From contig JAHLJT010000631.1 in NCBI GenBank assembly GCA_031308135.1, positions 153,095,276 through 153,159,275 on the forward strand: a DNA stretch of 64,000 bases, given 5' to 3'. The position numbers and the translations under genes were made by a program. This document shows positions 9,829-21,957 of the stretch, piece by piece. A model generated the notes under the pieces. That model was given only the letters and a program-made list of their open reading frames with translations. It did not search any database and was not told the origin of the DNA. Source of the stretch: Acheta domesticus. Taxonomy: Eukaryota > Arthropoda > Insecta > Orthoptera > Gryllidae. Positions within the stretch are counted from its first letter, which is position 1. Every line of letters begins with the position of its first letter.

Positions 9829-11869
9829 TGGGATGAAACATGCCTTTTAAACTACATTTTTTGAAATAATCACTTACACTTCCCATAAAACCCCGGCGCC
9901 GTTAATGACGAACGGTTCCACCAGGATATTTCTCCAATGGAAAAGCATTTTCAAACAAATTGTAATTACGCAATGTTGTCCAACTAGTTCGAGACCTTAC
10001 GAAGAGACATTCCTAAAACAAAGCATCGCAAGAAATGAAAAGGAAATATTTTTAGGAATGTGTCTTCACTTTTCTTAACACATATTGTTGTGTTTTTTGC
10101 TGTAAACTTCTAGATCTGTTATTAGAGCGTCTCATTTTGCCAGATACATACGACATACGCATGTACGAAAATGATTGTCACATGAAAACTGAGGTCGATA
10201 CAGAAATTCTGAAATTAGATCTGGATTGAGAGACAAATTATTTTCCAGAAACAGTTTTTCTTGTTACAGAAAAGATTTTTTGGAGACATGTGTTATCACA
10301 GATACCAGAGATTCTCTTGCATACACGATGTGATTGATTTCAGTAATATGTAGATCTCTACTTGGGGTCTGTACCTCATTATTTAATACGTTTCTATCAC
10401 TCTCTTAGCTTCAGAATTTTCGTTTATTCTCCTCATAGGTGCACGATATTCGAATGGAAGTAAACGCACTCTTTCTCTCTCGAGCAGGAAGAGATTTCGC
10501 ATCATCTTCTATTATAATAATTGTAATAAATGCTGTATTAGAGTTTTCACCATTCAGTTTCACCTCCCAAAATGGGATGGCGGGCTAGCTTGAGAATTCT
10601 GAAAGCGCGTGCTGTACGAAGTGCCGCAACCGTTGCAGAGTTAGAATTACTAATGAACAACGGTTGATCGGCGGTGTCTAAAATCGTGATTTAAGTGTCA
10701 TTCGGTTGAAAATATAATGAATAAAGAATAACTATGAGCTCTATGGTTCGACACCAATTATTTACACGAAATCAACAAAAATGTAAGAATGCGGCATTGA
10801 GTGCTGCAACGCGCCCGCCGGAGGATTAAATAACAAAACAAAACAAGAAAAAAGAAATTGACGGAAGTCGCTTAACCTCTTCTAAAACATGCCTACAATG
10901 AGATTTTACGGTATTTTTTCACCCATTTACCCTGTCAATCGTTGAGAATTTTACAAAGTAATTTGCTTAGCGCTGGTAAAAGACTAACGCCACAATAATT
11001 TTATGGGCATAACCCCCTTTATTCTTAAAAACAAGTTTGAGGATAGCTATACTGTACATTTCTGGATATGACTCGTAAACGTTTCAAAATATTTTTCAAA
11101 ACTTCTGGCTTGCCATGTAGCAGGGCGGATACCGTCTGACCTGGCTTTTTGAACGAAGTGCCATTGTTGTGGTCTTATGGTTCATGAGCAATTTGTCGCT
11201 GCTCAGAACGAGAAAAATCGGGTACGAGGCGTCGGACAAGCTCAACCATGTCTGTTCATCATGCTCTACATTACGATTATTACGTTTACCTCCTACATTC
11301 GTTGAATATTTTAATTTTCCTTTTTCCTATGATAAATATTTAGAGTCTAGAGGCCCTAAAATAATGTCGTTGCTTCTCGGAGATTGTCACTTGCTTATAG
11401 GAGATTTTCCAATTCAATTCAATAGATTTGGGGTCGAATTCGAGAGTTTGTGATCGAATCATCGCTCAGCTAAAATATTGGGAATGATGACAGGACACAA
11501 AAAATTATCTCTCAAGGTCTGTGACTCATATTCTATGGAGCGGATTAGACTTTCTTCTGGAAGTAATGAGATGAAACCTCTAATAAGAGTAGTTGCCCTT
11601 CATTTCGCAGGTGACAATCTGGCGGGGTCAAACTTGCGACTCTCCAAAGGGCGTTCGCCTTACGCTGCAGCCGCTGATATTCTTAGTTCGTAGCTTTTGC
11701 AAAAGAAAAAATACTTTATAAATACGTGCAATGTTCTATGTATATATTTTAAAACGTAGTCGTCAGATATCGAAAGCGAACATTATTTTTAATTCGAATG
11801 GATAATATTTCTTTATTATGAATAGAGCAGAGACATCAAAAGTTCCGCGTTGAAGTACTATAGTTATAT
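9829..11869. other. AT-rich sequence with no recognisable feature
   Basis: Open frames at 11169-11453 and 11478-11693 are short and show no domain. Nothing else stands out. Confidence 0.5.
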
Positions 11870-11891
11870 GTAGTAGTAGCAGTAGTAGTAA

Positions 11892-11971
<80 letters not shown>

Positions 11972-11986
11972 ATAGTAGTAGTAGTA
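11870..11986 (+). repeat. (AGT)n microsatellite
   Basis: About 117 bp of nearly pure AGT trinucleotides with a few interruptions (AGC, AAA, AAT). It lies about 360 bp beyond the polyadenylation signal of the cuticle gene. Confidence 0.95.
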
Positions 11987-12345
11987 TTGTTGTAATAGTT
12001 ATTCATGACTAAATGACTACTTAATTCAACTACTGTGAACTCTATTGGGCTAGATACTTAATTACTACAAAATACAGTGTATAAAATACAATAATCGTAA
12101 ATAATGATATCCGTACGTGCAATTAAGATTGGGAACTATTTAATACAAAATTTTGAAAATTTCCTGCTTACTGTAATGAAATTAATATTTAACAATTCGT
12201 TACGAAGAATTAAATACGATCGTCTCGGAGGCATATTCCTCTTCTTCTGCGAGATATTGTTTTCCTTCAGCGTGTCCTACTGAATCACAGGAATTTAAAT
12301 AAAGAGGAATGTATGAAAATGAAAACAGTTTTACAATGCGATTAT
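11987..12345. other. Downstream flank of the cuticle gene
   Basis: AT-rich sequence beyond the predicted 3' end of the cuticle transcript. Nothing recognised. Confidence 0.5.
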
Positions 12346-12351
12346 TTATTA
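12346..12351 (-). terminator. Polyadenylation signal of the cuticle gene
   Basis: AATAAA on the minus strand, about 135 bases after the stop codon at 12485-12487, so the 3' untranslated region is short. Cleavage would be expected some 10-30 bases further on, near 12320-12335. Confidence 0.7.
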
Positions 12352-12423
12352 TGTTTTTTGTACAGAAGGATTTGAATTTCGCTGCGGCGGACTAGTTTTC
12401 AGAAGGATATGTACAGCGGGAAG

Positions 12424-12484
12424 GGGTTGGAGCGGAGCGGGTGGGGCGGGGCGGGGTGGGGCGGGGCGGGGTGGGGCGGGGCGC
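12424..12484 (+). repeat. G-rich pentamer array in the cuticle 3' untranslated region
   Basis: Tandem GGGGC/GGGGT units with runs of four G on the plus strand, beginning immediately after the cuticle stop codon in transcript order. The mRNA would carry the C-rich complement. The plus strand has many closely spaced G4 runs and could form a G-quadruplex. Confidence 0.85.
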
Positions 12485-15400
12485 TCAGCGGCGGCGGCGG
12501 TTGATGTCCTTGGGGGGGTTGGCGCGGATGTACTCGAGCGCGCGCAGGATGGCCTCGGGGACGGGCGGCGGCGTGGGCAGGTGCGCGCCCTGCGGCTGGA
12601 AGCCGTTCTCGTCCGCCACGTAGGTGAGGCTGATCTGCTCGCCCTCGGGTGTCTTGTGCGAGAAGGAGCCCGACACCGCCTCCCCGGCCTCGTTGCCGAT
12701 CTGCTTCAGGCGCCCCTCCTGCTGCGCCTGCGTGCCGTCCGACGTCTCGTACCTGCGGAAGGAAGCGCTCATTTGCCATGCTTTTCATCCAGAGTTGCTT
12801 TACAGGTTTCAAGGGGCAGCCATTGAGCGTGTTGGTCGCTGTAATGGGCAAGTTGCCTGGGCACGTTTCAGTTAGTTAATTTTTTACATGTTTTTTAAGG
12901 CTTTTATCCAGCAGACAGCCGGTTACCCTTTATGACCTGATGGGGCAGGTATTCGACCATACACATTGACACTTTTGCGGGCTGCTCTGATCTGTAGTCA
13001 GCAGAACGCGAGGTCCATAACGATGAGAGACAAGGAACAAACAACCATGCCCATGGCGGAACTCCCGCGAACTTTCGGTCCGAAGCGCTTAGTCGGTGCA
13101 CGCTCTCAGCCATCTTGGCCATCCAGGTTGGCTACATTTTTTATAAACATAAAAAGTAAATTTTGTATGTTTTTCGAATAAAAATATGTGGTAATTTATA
13201 CATTAGTTAAAGACATACTTTATCGTCGAGAGGACGGTATTACCTCACAAACGACAATTGGAGCGAGTGAGGTATCTTTCTTTAGAAGATAAAAAATATT
13301 TATCATAGTGTTTCATAGTTTATTCCAGTATTTAGTAGAATGGAAAATACAAAATATGTACGATTATGTTGAGAAAAATAGTTTGCTGCACCGCCGCTGT
13401 ACATCGCTATCTGAGAGTCCAGGAGAGTAGATTTAAATTATTTTTTTGCACGTAAGTGATAAAAATGTGTAATTTTATAAATTATTTTTCTCCTCGGATT
13501 TAATAATAGAAATTGAATATACATTTTAATATATTATCAAGAACAGAATGATCGTGTAAATGTAGTGGAGGGACTAAAATCCTGCCAAAATATTCTTCAT
13601 GAAGACCATATGTTGGTAAAAGAAATATCGCAATATACAGTAAATACGAGAATTGCTATTCTATTCCAATTCCTTCAATTATACTGAGAATATGTTAAGA
13701 GTTGCTGTTTGCAGTAACCCGCGGAGAGTGGAGGTTTTCCAAACTAAAATTAAGCAAAACGAATGTACGAAGACCATGATGCAAGAAAGATTACGATCCC
13801 TAATCATACTGGCAATTCAAAACGATATGTTCAGCACAATGTACTTCGGAAACGTGATCGACACATTTGCAAACTGAAAACTCAAAAAATGCTCTTCATT
13901 AATTAATTCAATTATTTTCAAAAAATGTTTAGCTATTGTAATATGAACTAGATGTTTTCAAATTTGTAAAGTTTCTTTTTTTGGTTGGGAGGTGCTGAAT
14001 TATATCTCGCCCTGGGCGTCACAATCCCAAAGGCCGCCCGGCAGTTAACGTTGTGCAATACCTATTTTGATTTACTGTAGCCGATTATTCAACAACGTTA
14101 CAAAAACACCTTTCTTAACAATGAAATGATTGAGATGATGAGTGGGACATTTATTAGATTAAGATAAACTCTCGATTGCCGCTCTTGGCTCGTCCGTGAT
14201 GTCAGACTTCACTTTCACCCAAACCGCGCAACCCAAAGGTCTCAGATTTCTTTACTCCGATAGAACACGACGGGCCCACGTCACATTTCAAGCTTCAGGA
14301 AAGAGATGATCATTCTTATGTAAAAACGTGTCTGTAATATTCATAAACCCGTCTCAAAAATTAGTAGTAAAATTTGAACGTCATATTTTATGTATCTTGA
14401 GAGTGATATGCAAGTTGTAATAAATAATTCTTTATGTAATTCAGAAGAAAGCAATATGTGTTTGTAAAGTGCCCTCGCAGTGGCGCATACTCACGCATAT
14501 TGGAAGGTGCCGTCGAAGCCCACGTCGTTGTCGAGGCGCACGATCTGGATGTCTGAGGGCTTCTGCGGGCGCGCGGCGGCCAGCGCCACCAAGCAGGCGA
14601 GGGCGATCTGTGCACACAGAGAATTTCTGAGAAGAACACAGATTTTCTTGTGTTCTTCGCACTTCAAGCCTCCACTAGGTGAGGGACTTACGTCATCAAT
14701 TTCTGTCTTTTCTAATTTCGTCAATAGTATAAAATGCGGATTCTAAGTAAACTTCCGACATTGTCACAGTTCATTCATGGAAAACGAGAATTTTCGAAAA
14801 TAAAAGTAAAAAATTAGTTCATTATTCTCTAAAAAGTAACAATTATAACTACAAAAATTTGAATGGTAAAACATTATTGCATGCCTGATTTTTTGCTGTG
14901 GAAAATTTCAGAAATTTGGATAATGGTCAAGAGAAAATAAAATTCTTAGTTCTCGTCCGACAGATCGCTACCAATAGTACTATATTATGTACCTTATGGC
15001 GTTTTTACTGTTATGCACTATTCATGTTAAGTTTGACAACTTTTCACTGAACAAAACTACTGTTAACAGTTGGAAATAGAAATTTTCCATCTTGTTTCAA
15101 CAGTGACTGTTATAATAAAATAAATTTAAAAATATTTTCAAGTGTGTTTTTACACCTAAATTATTTTTCAGGTATAAAATTTCTAACATTATTGCTACTT
15201 CAAAATTTTAAAATCTCTATTGAATATAAGATATTTCAGTATTCATTATATATTTATTCCTACACGATATCGGATAAGAAAATTGTTTTCTTCCATTCAA
15301 CCAGACAACCCAGTATTAATTTAAAATATTGAAAATTTACAAAAAAGAAATTAAATTTTTGTTGCTGACGTTCCAAAACTAGATTAATTTAAAAACTAAA

Positions 15401-15881
15401 AATATTAAATTTTCATAATTAATATTACATATATCTGACCCAAAAATGTAAAAAAAGTATCGTCTACAATCTCAACGAGAAATTGCCGGAAACTCAAATG
15501 TATATCTCACTTTTGTACGAAGTATACTCAGTCGTAAGATGTCACGTCAAATTTTAGATTAACAATTACCAAACTTCCTTAAAAGTTTCGCAATATTTTT
15601 GAAATAAACGAAAAAGAAATTCACGAAGTTGTGTATCCATTTCCTTGCGTATGCCACAACTATTCACATTGACGATTCGCCGTTCTCACAATGCAAAGCG
15701 ATGACCTTGGCAATTGAGCGGGCGATGCGTGCGAGTGCATGAGACGTGAAAGCGATTCGCCCGCGCCCGCCCGCGCGCGCCCGCCGCTGAGGCAACACGT
15801 CGGATGCGGCGATGGCCCCGAAGTTGACGTAACGGTCGTCTCAACGGCGATCCACTCAGCGGCGCTTACCAATTTCATCAT
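12485..15881 (-). CDS. RR-1 cuticle protein, endocuticle structural glycoprotein type
   Basis: Three coding exons on the minus strand, 15881-15870, 14607-14495 and 12752-12485, join to 130 codons plus stop. All junctions are canonical: GTAAGC/CACAG for intron 1 (phase 0, 1,262 bp) and GTGAGT/CGCAG for intron 2 (splits an Ala codon, 1,742 bp). Exon 1 codes only MMKL, the usual layout of insect cuticle genes, where the signal peptide is interrupted after a few codons. Residues 1-16 or so ([16 protein letters not shown]) form the signal peptide. The Rebers-Riddiford domain (chitin_bind_4) covers about residues 39-99, with FQYAYETSDG, then [12 protein letters not shown] and [13 protein letters not shown]. 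The C-terminal part, [19 protein letters not shown] (100-118), matches the abdominal endocuticle proteins first described in locusts. Expected role: secreted by epidermis, binds chitin through the RR-1 domain, and contributes to flexible cuticle. The first of two adjacent ATGs was taken as start. Exon DNA is far more GC-rich than its introns. Assignment to RR-1 is secure; the exact orthologue is not. Confidence 0.96.
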
Positions 15882-15983
15882 TGTCACGGGGTGGGCGGCG
15901 GGGACGACTGCTGCTAAAGCTCAAGATGCTGCGAAGGTGCTGGCTGCACTGTGCCCACCCAGGCACACGAGCCCCGTTTTATA
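15882..15983 (-). promoter_or_regulatory. Core promoter and 5' untranslated region of the cuticle gene
   Basis: On the minus strand a TATAAAA box (15977-15983) is followed 33 bases later by CAGT (15951-15948), a match to the core of the arthropod initiator, placing the likely start of transcription at about 15950. The 5' untranslated region would be about 69 bases, with no upstream ATG seen between there and the start codon. Confidence 0.75.
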
Positions 15984-16044
15984 CAGGCGTCGCCCGCGCG
16001 GCGAAAGGGTCCGGGGAGGGGTGGAGGAGATTGGGTTCCCGGCG

Positions 16045-16086
<42 letters not shown>

Positions 16087-16350
16087 GGGGGCGAAGGCGG
16101 CGGGGGCCCGGCGACGGAGATCTGGAGAGTCCGCCGAGGTGCAAAAAGAGGAGGCGCCGCGCGGGTCAAACGGCTCCGCGGGGGCGGCGCCGGCCCTGCC
16201 CAAGCGGCGCTCCGCCTAACGGCGCGCAGCGATGCAAATCGGCACCGCGAAAATACCGAACGCCGCGAGCTGAACTGCACCGCGCTTGGCGCGTCCCCAA
16301 GGTCGCCTTCCGACGCCCCGTTCCGCTGCGTGCGCGGGGAACTTTTCAAG
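15984..16350. promoter_or_regulatory. GC-rich CpG-dense region upstream of the cuticle gene
   Basis: Strongly GC-rich sequence with many CG dinucleotides and a (GGC)n run at about 16049-16085, directly upstream of the TATA box. Long open frames on both strands here (for example 15739-16443 plus) come from the lack of AT-rich stop codons and have low-complexity translations, so they are not annotated as genes. Likely proximal regulatory DNA. Confidence 0.55.
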
Positions 16351-17999
16351 GAACAGACAGAGGTCTCCAGAGCGTATATTGCCTACGATGAGGCTCATCT
16401 CTATCTTTTTCACTATTTTCATTCCTTGCAAGATTACACGTAAATCTACTAGACATTTATACACCTGGAATTACCGTGACAAACCACGAAACATGTAACT
16501 GCTCTTTAAGTGAGAAGGTCATGTGGACTTGCAGACTTGCAACACAAAAACAAGTGCTTGAACACACCTCTCTAATGGGTGTTCAAATTTTAATTTTAAG
16601 CATACCTACATGAAAGTCTCCCAAGCAATTTATTTTTTAACCCAGTTCATTAACAATTATACAAAATGCAATGCGACTCTAAAATGAAGATTTGAAACCC
16701 AAATATAATTATGCTATTCGTATATGTTACTAAGCGATACAGTTGGTGAAAAATCGCTTGTCAAGCTGGCCAATCGCTTGATCGGTTGTCTTAAACACTT
16801 GTTGTTGCAAGCAAACGTAAAGACTCAATCAAACATTTCTGGAAATTAATCCCTCATAGCAGAAACATTTTATGTGAATGTAGTGACCCACGCCGCCGGC
16901 AAGGCGACAGGTTCCACACCACTATTGTTCGGCCGATAAGCAGGTCACCGTTTCTTCAGACACCTCTCTTCTACGAAGCTCATAAATGTCGCGTTTCTGA
17001 ATGAGACGAGCTGCAGATATTTGACCTTCTTGAGAAACAGAGCCACGGCGCATGGCTTTCGAGACGTGTTCGCACGCGATTTCCGCCCAATACAATACTG
17101 CCGTTATGCATGCTAATTAAGTTGTCCCATTTAGAAAGTATTTCGTCGAAGTTCTATCATTAAGACCCTCCCACAGCGCTTCCACGTTGAGTCACTCTCA
17201 TGGGAAATGTTACTCTGCATTCATCATTCAAAAGTTTGTTCTTGCCATCTGGATTGTTGTTTACGCACCTATTCATTATGAAAAGTATTTCCACCTATCC
17301 ATCTTATCGTCACTTGCACTAATCTTAACATTTCTGAAACATCACTGAAAATCACTAAATAGACGTTTATTAAGATTTGGGTGCAAAGTTACATCTCAGA
17401 AAAACTTTAAACGAGGATTTTGCATTCAGAAATTACAGATTGTTGGTATTATAGTACAAGGAGGAAATGTTAAAAATCACACATTCAGAACTTCAGTAAA
17501 CTTATACAGTGATAGATTTCTATATTTTTTCTGACATGACTGTTTCCCAGAGATGGCTTCTTCAATAATTATTATCAAGTCATTAAAACGTCAAGATACG
17601 TATGTTTCTTGACGCTGACACTTGATACTTTCATTAGTACATGATTATGTCAAACGATGTGAAGGTACTCCCAAAATTCGAAAGATGTACTTTTACAGTT
17701 ATGTATCTTGGACATAACGTTTCGCAACCTTGTAACTTAAAAACTTGGGGTAATTATTTCAGAAGTTCATGAATAACCTAATATGTCATTCAAAATATCC
17801 TTAATGAAAAAGCTTGTCACATTATTTTTAAAAATTATTTCTTAATATCCTCGTTATATTTTCTTATTAAGAGAGTTTTCCTGCATCGCTACACCGATCA
17901 AGATCTCCTTCGGGTATTAAATGTAAACTCTAATAATTGAGGATACTATATTTACATATGTATAAAGTATCCCTAATATAGAATGACTGGCAAAGGAGG
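16351..17999. other. No recognisable feature
   Basis: AT-rich flank of the cuticle gene on the upstream side. It could hold enhancers, but nothing specific was recognised. Confidence 0.5.
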
Positions 18000-18485
18000 C
18001 TTGAGGTATCTGCTGACGTCATTGAAGTGCTTCTGACTGGAAGGGTTCGAGTCCCGACGGTCGCAAGATGTTCGACTTTAGCTACGTAGCCAGGTCGTAT
18101 TCTGTTCCTGTCTGGAGGAGAGTGCTATCCGCCGGCTGCTCTAATCGGTAATTTTCCCTGATCTTTCCGATTAACACCAGGGGAATGTCAGAGCACTAAC
18201 CTATCAATAGGGCCACGGACCGCGATCTATCCTTCCTCTTCCTTGTCCTTTCCTCACCCCTTTCTTACACACTAATACGAGCGCTAATCTACCACACTTG
18301 CCGGGAGCTTAGAGCTAGTTCTGGCTGAGGTGCTGCTACACTGATGAGACATATCTGGTTGGGAAAATCCCCGCCAGCCGAGGTAGGTTGGCGCTGGATC
18401 TTTCCATCCAGCAGGAAGATCACCGCCATTTTACGCCATGAAAACACGAATTACACTGACGGGACTAACGACCTCAACATTTGAT
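18000..18485 (-). mobile_element. R3 SINE-like repeat, about 480 bp
   Basis: On the minus strand it begins with AGTCCCGTCAGTGTAATTCG and carries GATCCAGCGCC, a GGCTGGCGGGGATTTTCCC block, a purine-rich AAGGAAGAGGAAGGATAGATC stretch and a tail with TAAAGTCGAACA and CGACCGTCGGGACTCGAACC. The same blocks occur in the same order at 23890-24175 and 58725-59140, and the left part at 19800-19950. On the plus strand the tail has a B-box-like GGTTCGAGTCC at 18047-18057. Confidence 0.75.
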
Positions 18486-19799
18486 TCGACGTGAATCACG
18501 AATCAATCATCAATATTATCTTCATCAATCAAAAATCAACAATCAATCATCAATAAATAATACAGAATGATTCCGAATAAATGTTACAAACTACAAGCAG
18601 ATGCATAGAGGTCGAAAGTTTTCCCTTTTCCCACAGTGCAACTTCCTATGTAAAGATGTTTGTCAGGTACATGACATCTTCTTGACGGCATCAGAACGTG
18701 TCCCAACAAACATTTGTGCTTAAGAAGTTGTCTGAAAATCTTGGAAAAACGTTGCAAGTTCCGTTTAATGGATTTTCGCACTACATTGTCACAATCAAAA
18801 AGTGATAAAAACTCCTCTACGTGTACTTATATAACTGGAAATGTAAGGTAAAATTGAATGAAATTAAAATTACGGCATTTTTCAATGAATGAAATTTGGT
18901 TCTGTTACACATATCCGTCTTCCCCTCAGTTAGATAAACAAGTGTGTCTTATTTAATTTTTCTGGGAAATGCTTTTTTACTACACATCACTTCCTTGACC
19001 TTTTATCTTTTTCTACAAAGAACACATGATGGTTTTTAAAGTGAATCAAAGCAATTAGGATATTTTTAAGTACGTATTTCAGATATATTTATAAAATCGT
19101 CAAAAGACAATTTGTGAATTGATGTAATTGGGCTGCTTATTCCGTCAGTCTTGTACCACCCCGGTCCTGAAAACTCTTACGGACAGGGACGTAGAATTTT
19201 GACGCACTCGCTGATTGTAAATTATCTCATACACAGGCAAACAACAGCGCGGCAAGTCATGAATATGCGCACAGAGTTCCGATCTTTTGCAGGTTCCGAA
19301 ATTGGGAAACTACAAAAACCTACACGTTTTTCGAAAATCTGTGAAATTCTTCTAAAGACAAAACTGAACTGAAATTACTTATTGCTAATATGGGGAGGAA
19401 TATGTAGTGAGTTTTTTACACTAAAATAATTCATTTTAGATAGTATTGGCTCAGAATCAGGTAACCACTGTGGACTAAAACATAAATGTAATGGAAAAGT
19501 CAAAAACTAAACTCTAATTAATGTAAACTTCGCTATGTTAATTATATTTGATGCCAAAATTTAATGCTACTTAATGATGTACAAACAGGAGGGATCAGAG
19601 CAGTATGGATAAGACTATCGTATTGTTGGAGAAAACATTTCAGAACTGACTGATCGTTTTTTACACTTGAAGAAGAAAAACTCGATTGATTAATTGATTC
19701 ATTAATAGTAATTCCGGACGCGTCAGTAAAAAAAGAAGAAGAAGGATGATGATTATCATTATTCCCGAAAGTGTAGTGCGTGTTTGTTTTTTTTTTTTC
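18486..19799. other. No recognisable feature
   Basis: AT-rich sequence starting with short ATCAAT-type repetitions (18486-18570). Nothing else recognised. Confidence 0.5.
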
Positions 19800-19950
19800 G
19801 ATAAGTTACTGTGGACTTGCCTCGCTGGACGGCGAGATCCAGCGCCGACCGACCGTCGGCTAGCGGATTTTTCCCAAGCAAGTGTCTTCCACCAGCGGGA
19901 AGCCTGCCTCAGCCGGGGCAAGCTCTAAGCTCCCGATCGGCCTCTCGGCC
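19800..19950 (+). mobile_element. R3 SINE-like repeat, left part only
   Basis: Shares GCGAGATCCAGCGCCGACC, CGGCTAGCGGATTTTTCCC and AGCTCTAAGCTCCC with the R3 copy at 18000-18485. The right half is absent, so the copy is truncated. It is preceded by a poly-T tract (19788-19798). Confidence 0.65.
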
Positions 19951-21903
19951 AGAGGCACTGCAGTAACATCACCTCTCCTAGAAGGAAAAAATCTACATGA
20001 GAACCCTGAAACATAACTGAAAAAACAAAAGTATTTGAATTACTTTTGTTAATAAAGTGTTATTTCCTTTATAGATTGATTCATGGATAAATAAATGTTA
20101 GATAAATATATTAGTGTTTTATTCAATAAATATAAAATTCAAATATTTCTTTAATTATTATTACATGATCAATTCACGCAGTCCCTTTTCCATGGAAATA
20201 CATTGGCTTACATTTTATACTGATGTAAGGCCATTTCATAAAAAAATGATTTTAACGCTAATAAATACTCTACAATTTATAATCACATTTTATCAGTATA
20301 CATATGTATTACGAAATATTCTTTTAAAAGTCACATAACGGGTTTTGTTTTCGATGGTTCCGGCTAAGATTTTCCTGCTTACACTAGGAACATTATTTTT
20401 ACCTCCAAGAAGGTATGGTGCGTAACATACACAATTTTATACGTAGATTAAGAATATCTCAATAAAACCGTCATATCGCGCCACAGTTTTTAAATATATC
20501 GTATCTTTATACCATATAATACCGTATTTTCCTTTTAATGCAAATACATTTAAATTGCACTTAAAAGATTTGTAGAATCAATAAGCAGAAAATCTAACAA
20601 AAATAAAATATTAGTCCAGTTCATCTACGCCACTTTCATGAGATATCAACACAATTAGGCTTTCGTGTTTCTTTTTACTTTCTGTATTCAGATTTATCCT
20701 CGTGTCTGGCAGTCGTGCTCAATTACGAGTTGGACTTAGTGGTCTTAGCGGATGTTTTGAAAATAAGTCACGTGCATCCTCATATTTCCTATTGCGTATC
20801 AGTTTTCAAAAGGAATTATCTTAGCCCCTTACCTTATCGAAAGTAAACGAGTATCGAACTGTTGGGGTGGCAGATTCTGAGTCAGTCGGTGTCATGCAGA
20901 ACTGTAACCGCAGTGCGCGTGAAGTTCGTGCCTGCCTTGCGTGAGCCTCAAATACATTAATACATTATAGTTCTGTCATTTTGATAAAGTGAAATTCGCC
21001 ACGTGCGCTTTAGAACTGAATCGGTTCGATAAAAGGCAAATCGTCATTTCACACTGAAAGTGTGCGAATCAACCAGATAACTTCTGTTACGTTTGTGGAA
21101 GATTTACACCCAAACGTCAAAGGGAAAACAAATATATGAAATTACAAGACTTGCGCATTGTTTATACTTTGGCTGTCGATCAGAAAAAACTTTGTTTATA
21201 GTTAGTGACCAGGACAAACCATGGTCTGCTCACCAGTGTTGTGTGATCTGTACTACGATGTACAAAGTTGTGGTTGTAGAGAAAACGCAAACCATTTTAA
21301 TGTCTGCATATTATTGCACGAATATGCATATTCCATTTTTAACTTGTTCTTACCTCATATGAACAATGCTAATAAAATTTTCAAGTAAATAATCGGAATG
21401 ACAATGTAAAAATTAGTAAAGGATTTTGTTCATTTCAAATATGTTTATATCTTTCGAATCTTGTGTGATAGAAACTTTTTTAATGATTTTCAAAATCAGC
21501 GTGACTGATTCCTTCGAAATCACCTATTTTCATCCTGGGGTATGAAAAAAATGGTTCCCTAGTGTTATTAACTTAGGTGAGAAGACACGGTTTCATCTTT
21601 TAGCGCCTACATTATTAAATACTTAAAACTTTAAATGATTGTTTCATTTTTCCAAACTCGTTGGAATTTTACAAAATATTTGGAAACCATTTCCATGTAT
21701 AATCACATCGCAATCAATTCTGAGAACTACGGCGTCTCCAGTCAGTTAGGACCATGAACATGTTGCAGACTGGTTGTTTATCTCTTGATGTATAAACTAG
21801 TAGTGAATTACCAGATATGAAGAAAAAATTGAAATAGTTCTTGGAAAAAGAGGACGTGGCTATCTGTGTTTCTTTCAAAAGGATCACAAGTACAGAAAAT
21901 GCG

Positions 21904-21904
<1 letters not shown>
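19951..21904. other. AT-rich sequence with no recognisable feature
   Basis: Short open frames at 20114-20338 and 21093-21362 show no recognisable domain. Nothing else was supported. Confidence 0.5.

Positions 21905-21952
<48 letters not shown>
21905..21952. repeat. (TA)n array at the left end of a foldback element
   Basis: About 48 bp of pure TA. A shorter TA run continues on the other side of the element at 23210-23217, so the element sits within a TA-rich target. Confidence 0.9.

Positions 21953-21954
<2 letters not shown>

Positions 21955-21957
<3 letters not shown>

Noticed and set aside
12441..12879. Open frames on the plus strand opposite cuticle exon 3, and other frames on the minus strand.
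   Set aside because: They are shadows of the GC-rich exon. The RR-1 frame alone matches a known domain and splices correctly.
15739..16443. Open frame of 234 codons on the plus strand and overlapping long frames on both strands.
   Set aside because: The region is the GC-rich promoter of the cuticle gene. The translations are Gly/Ala/Arg runs without domain structure, and several frames are open at once because AT-rich stop codons are rare there.
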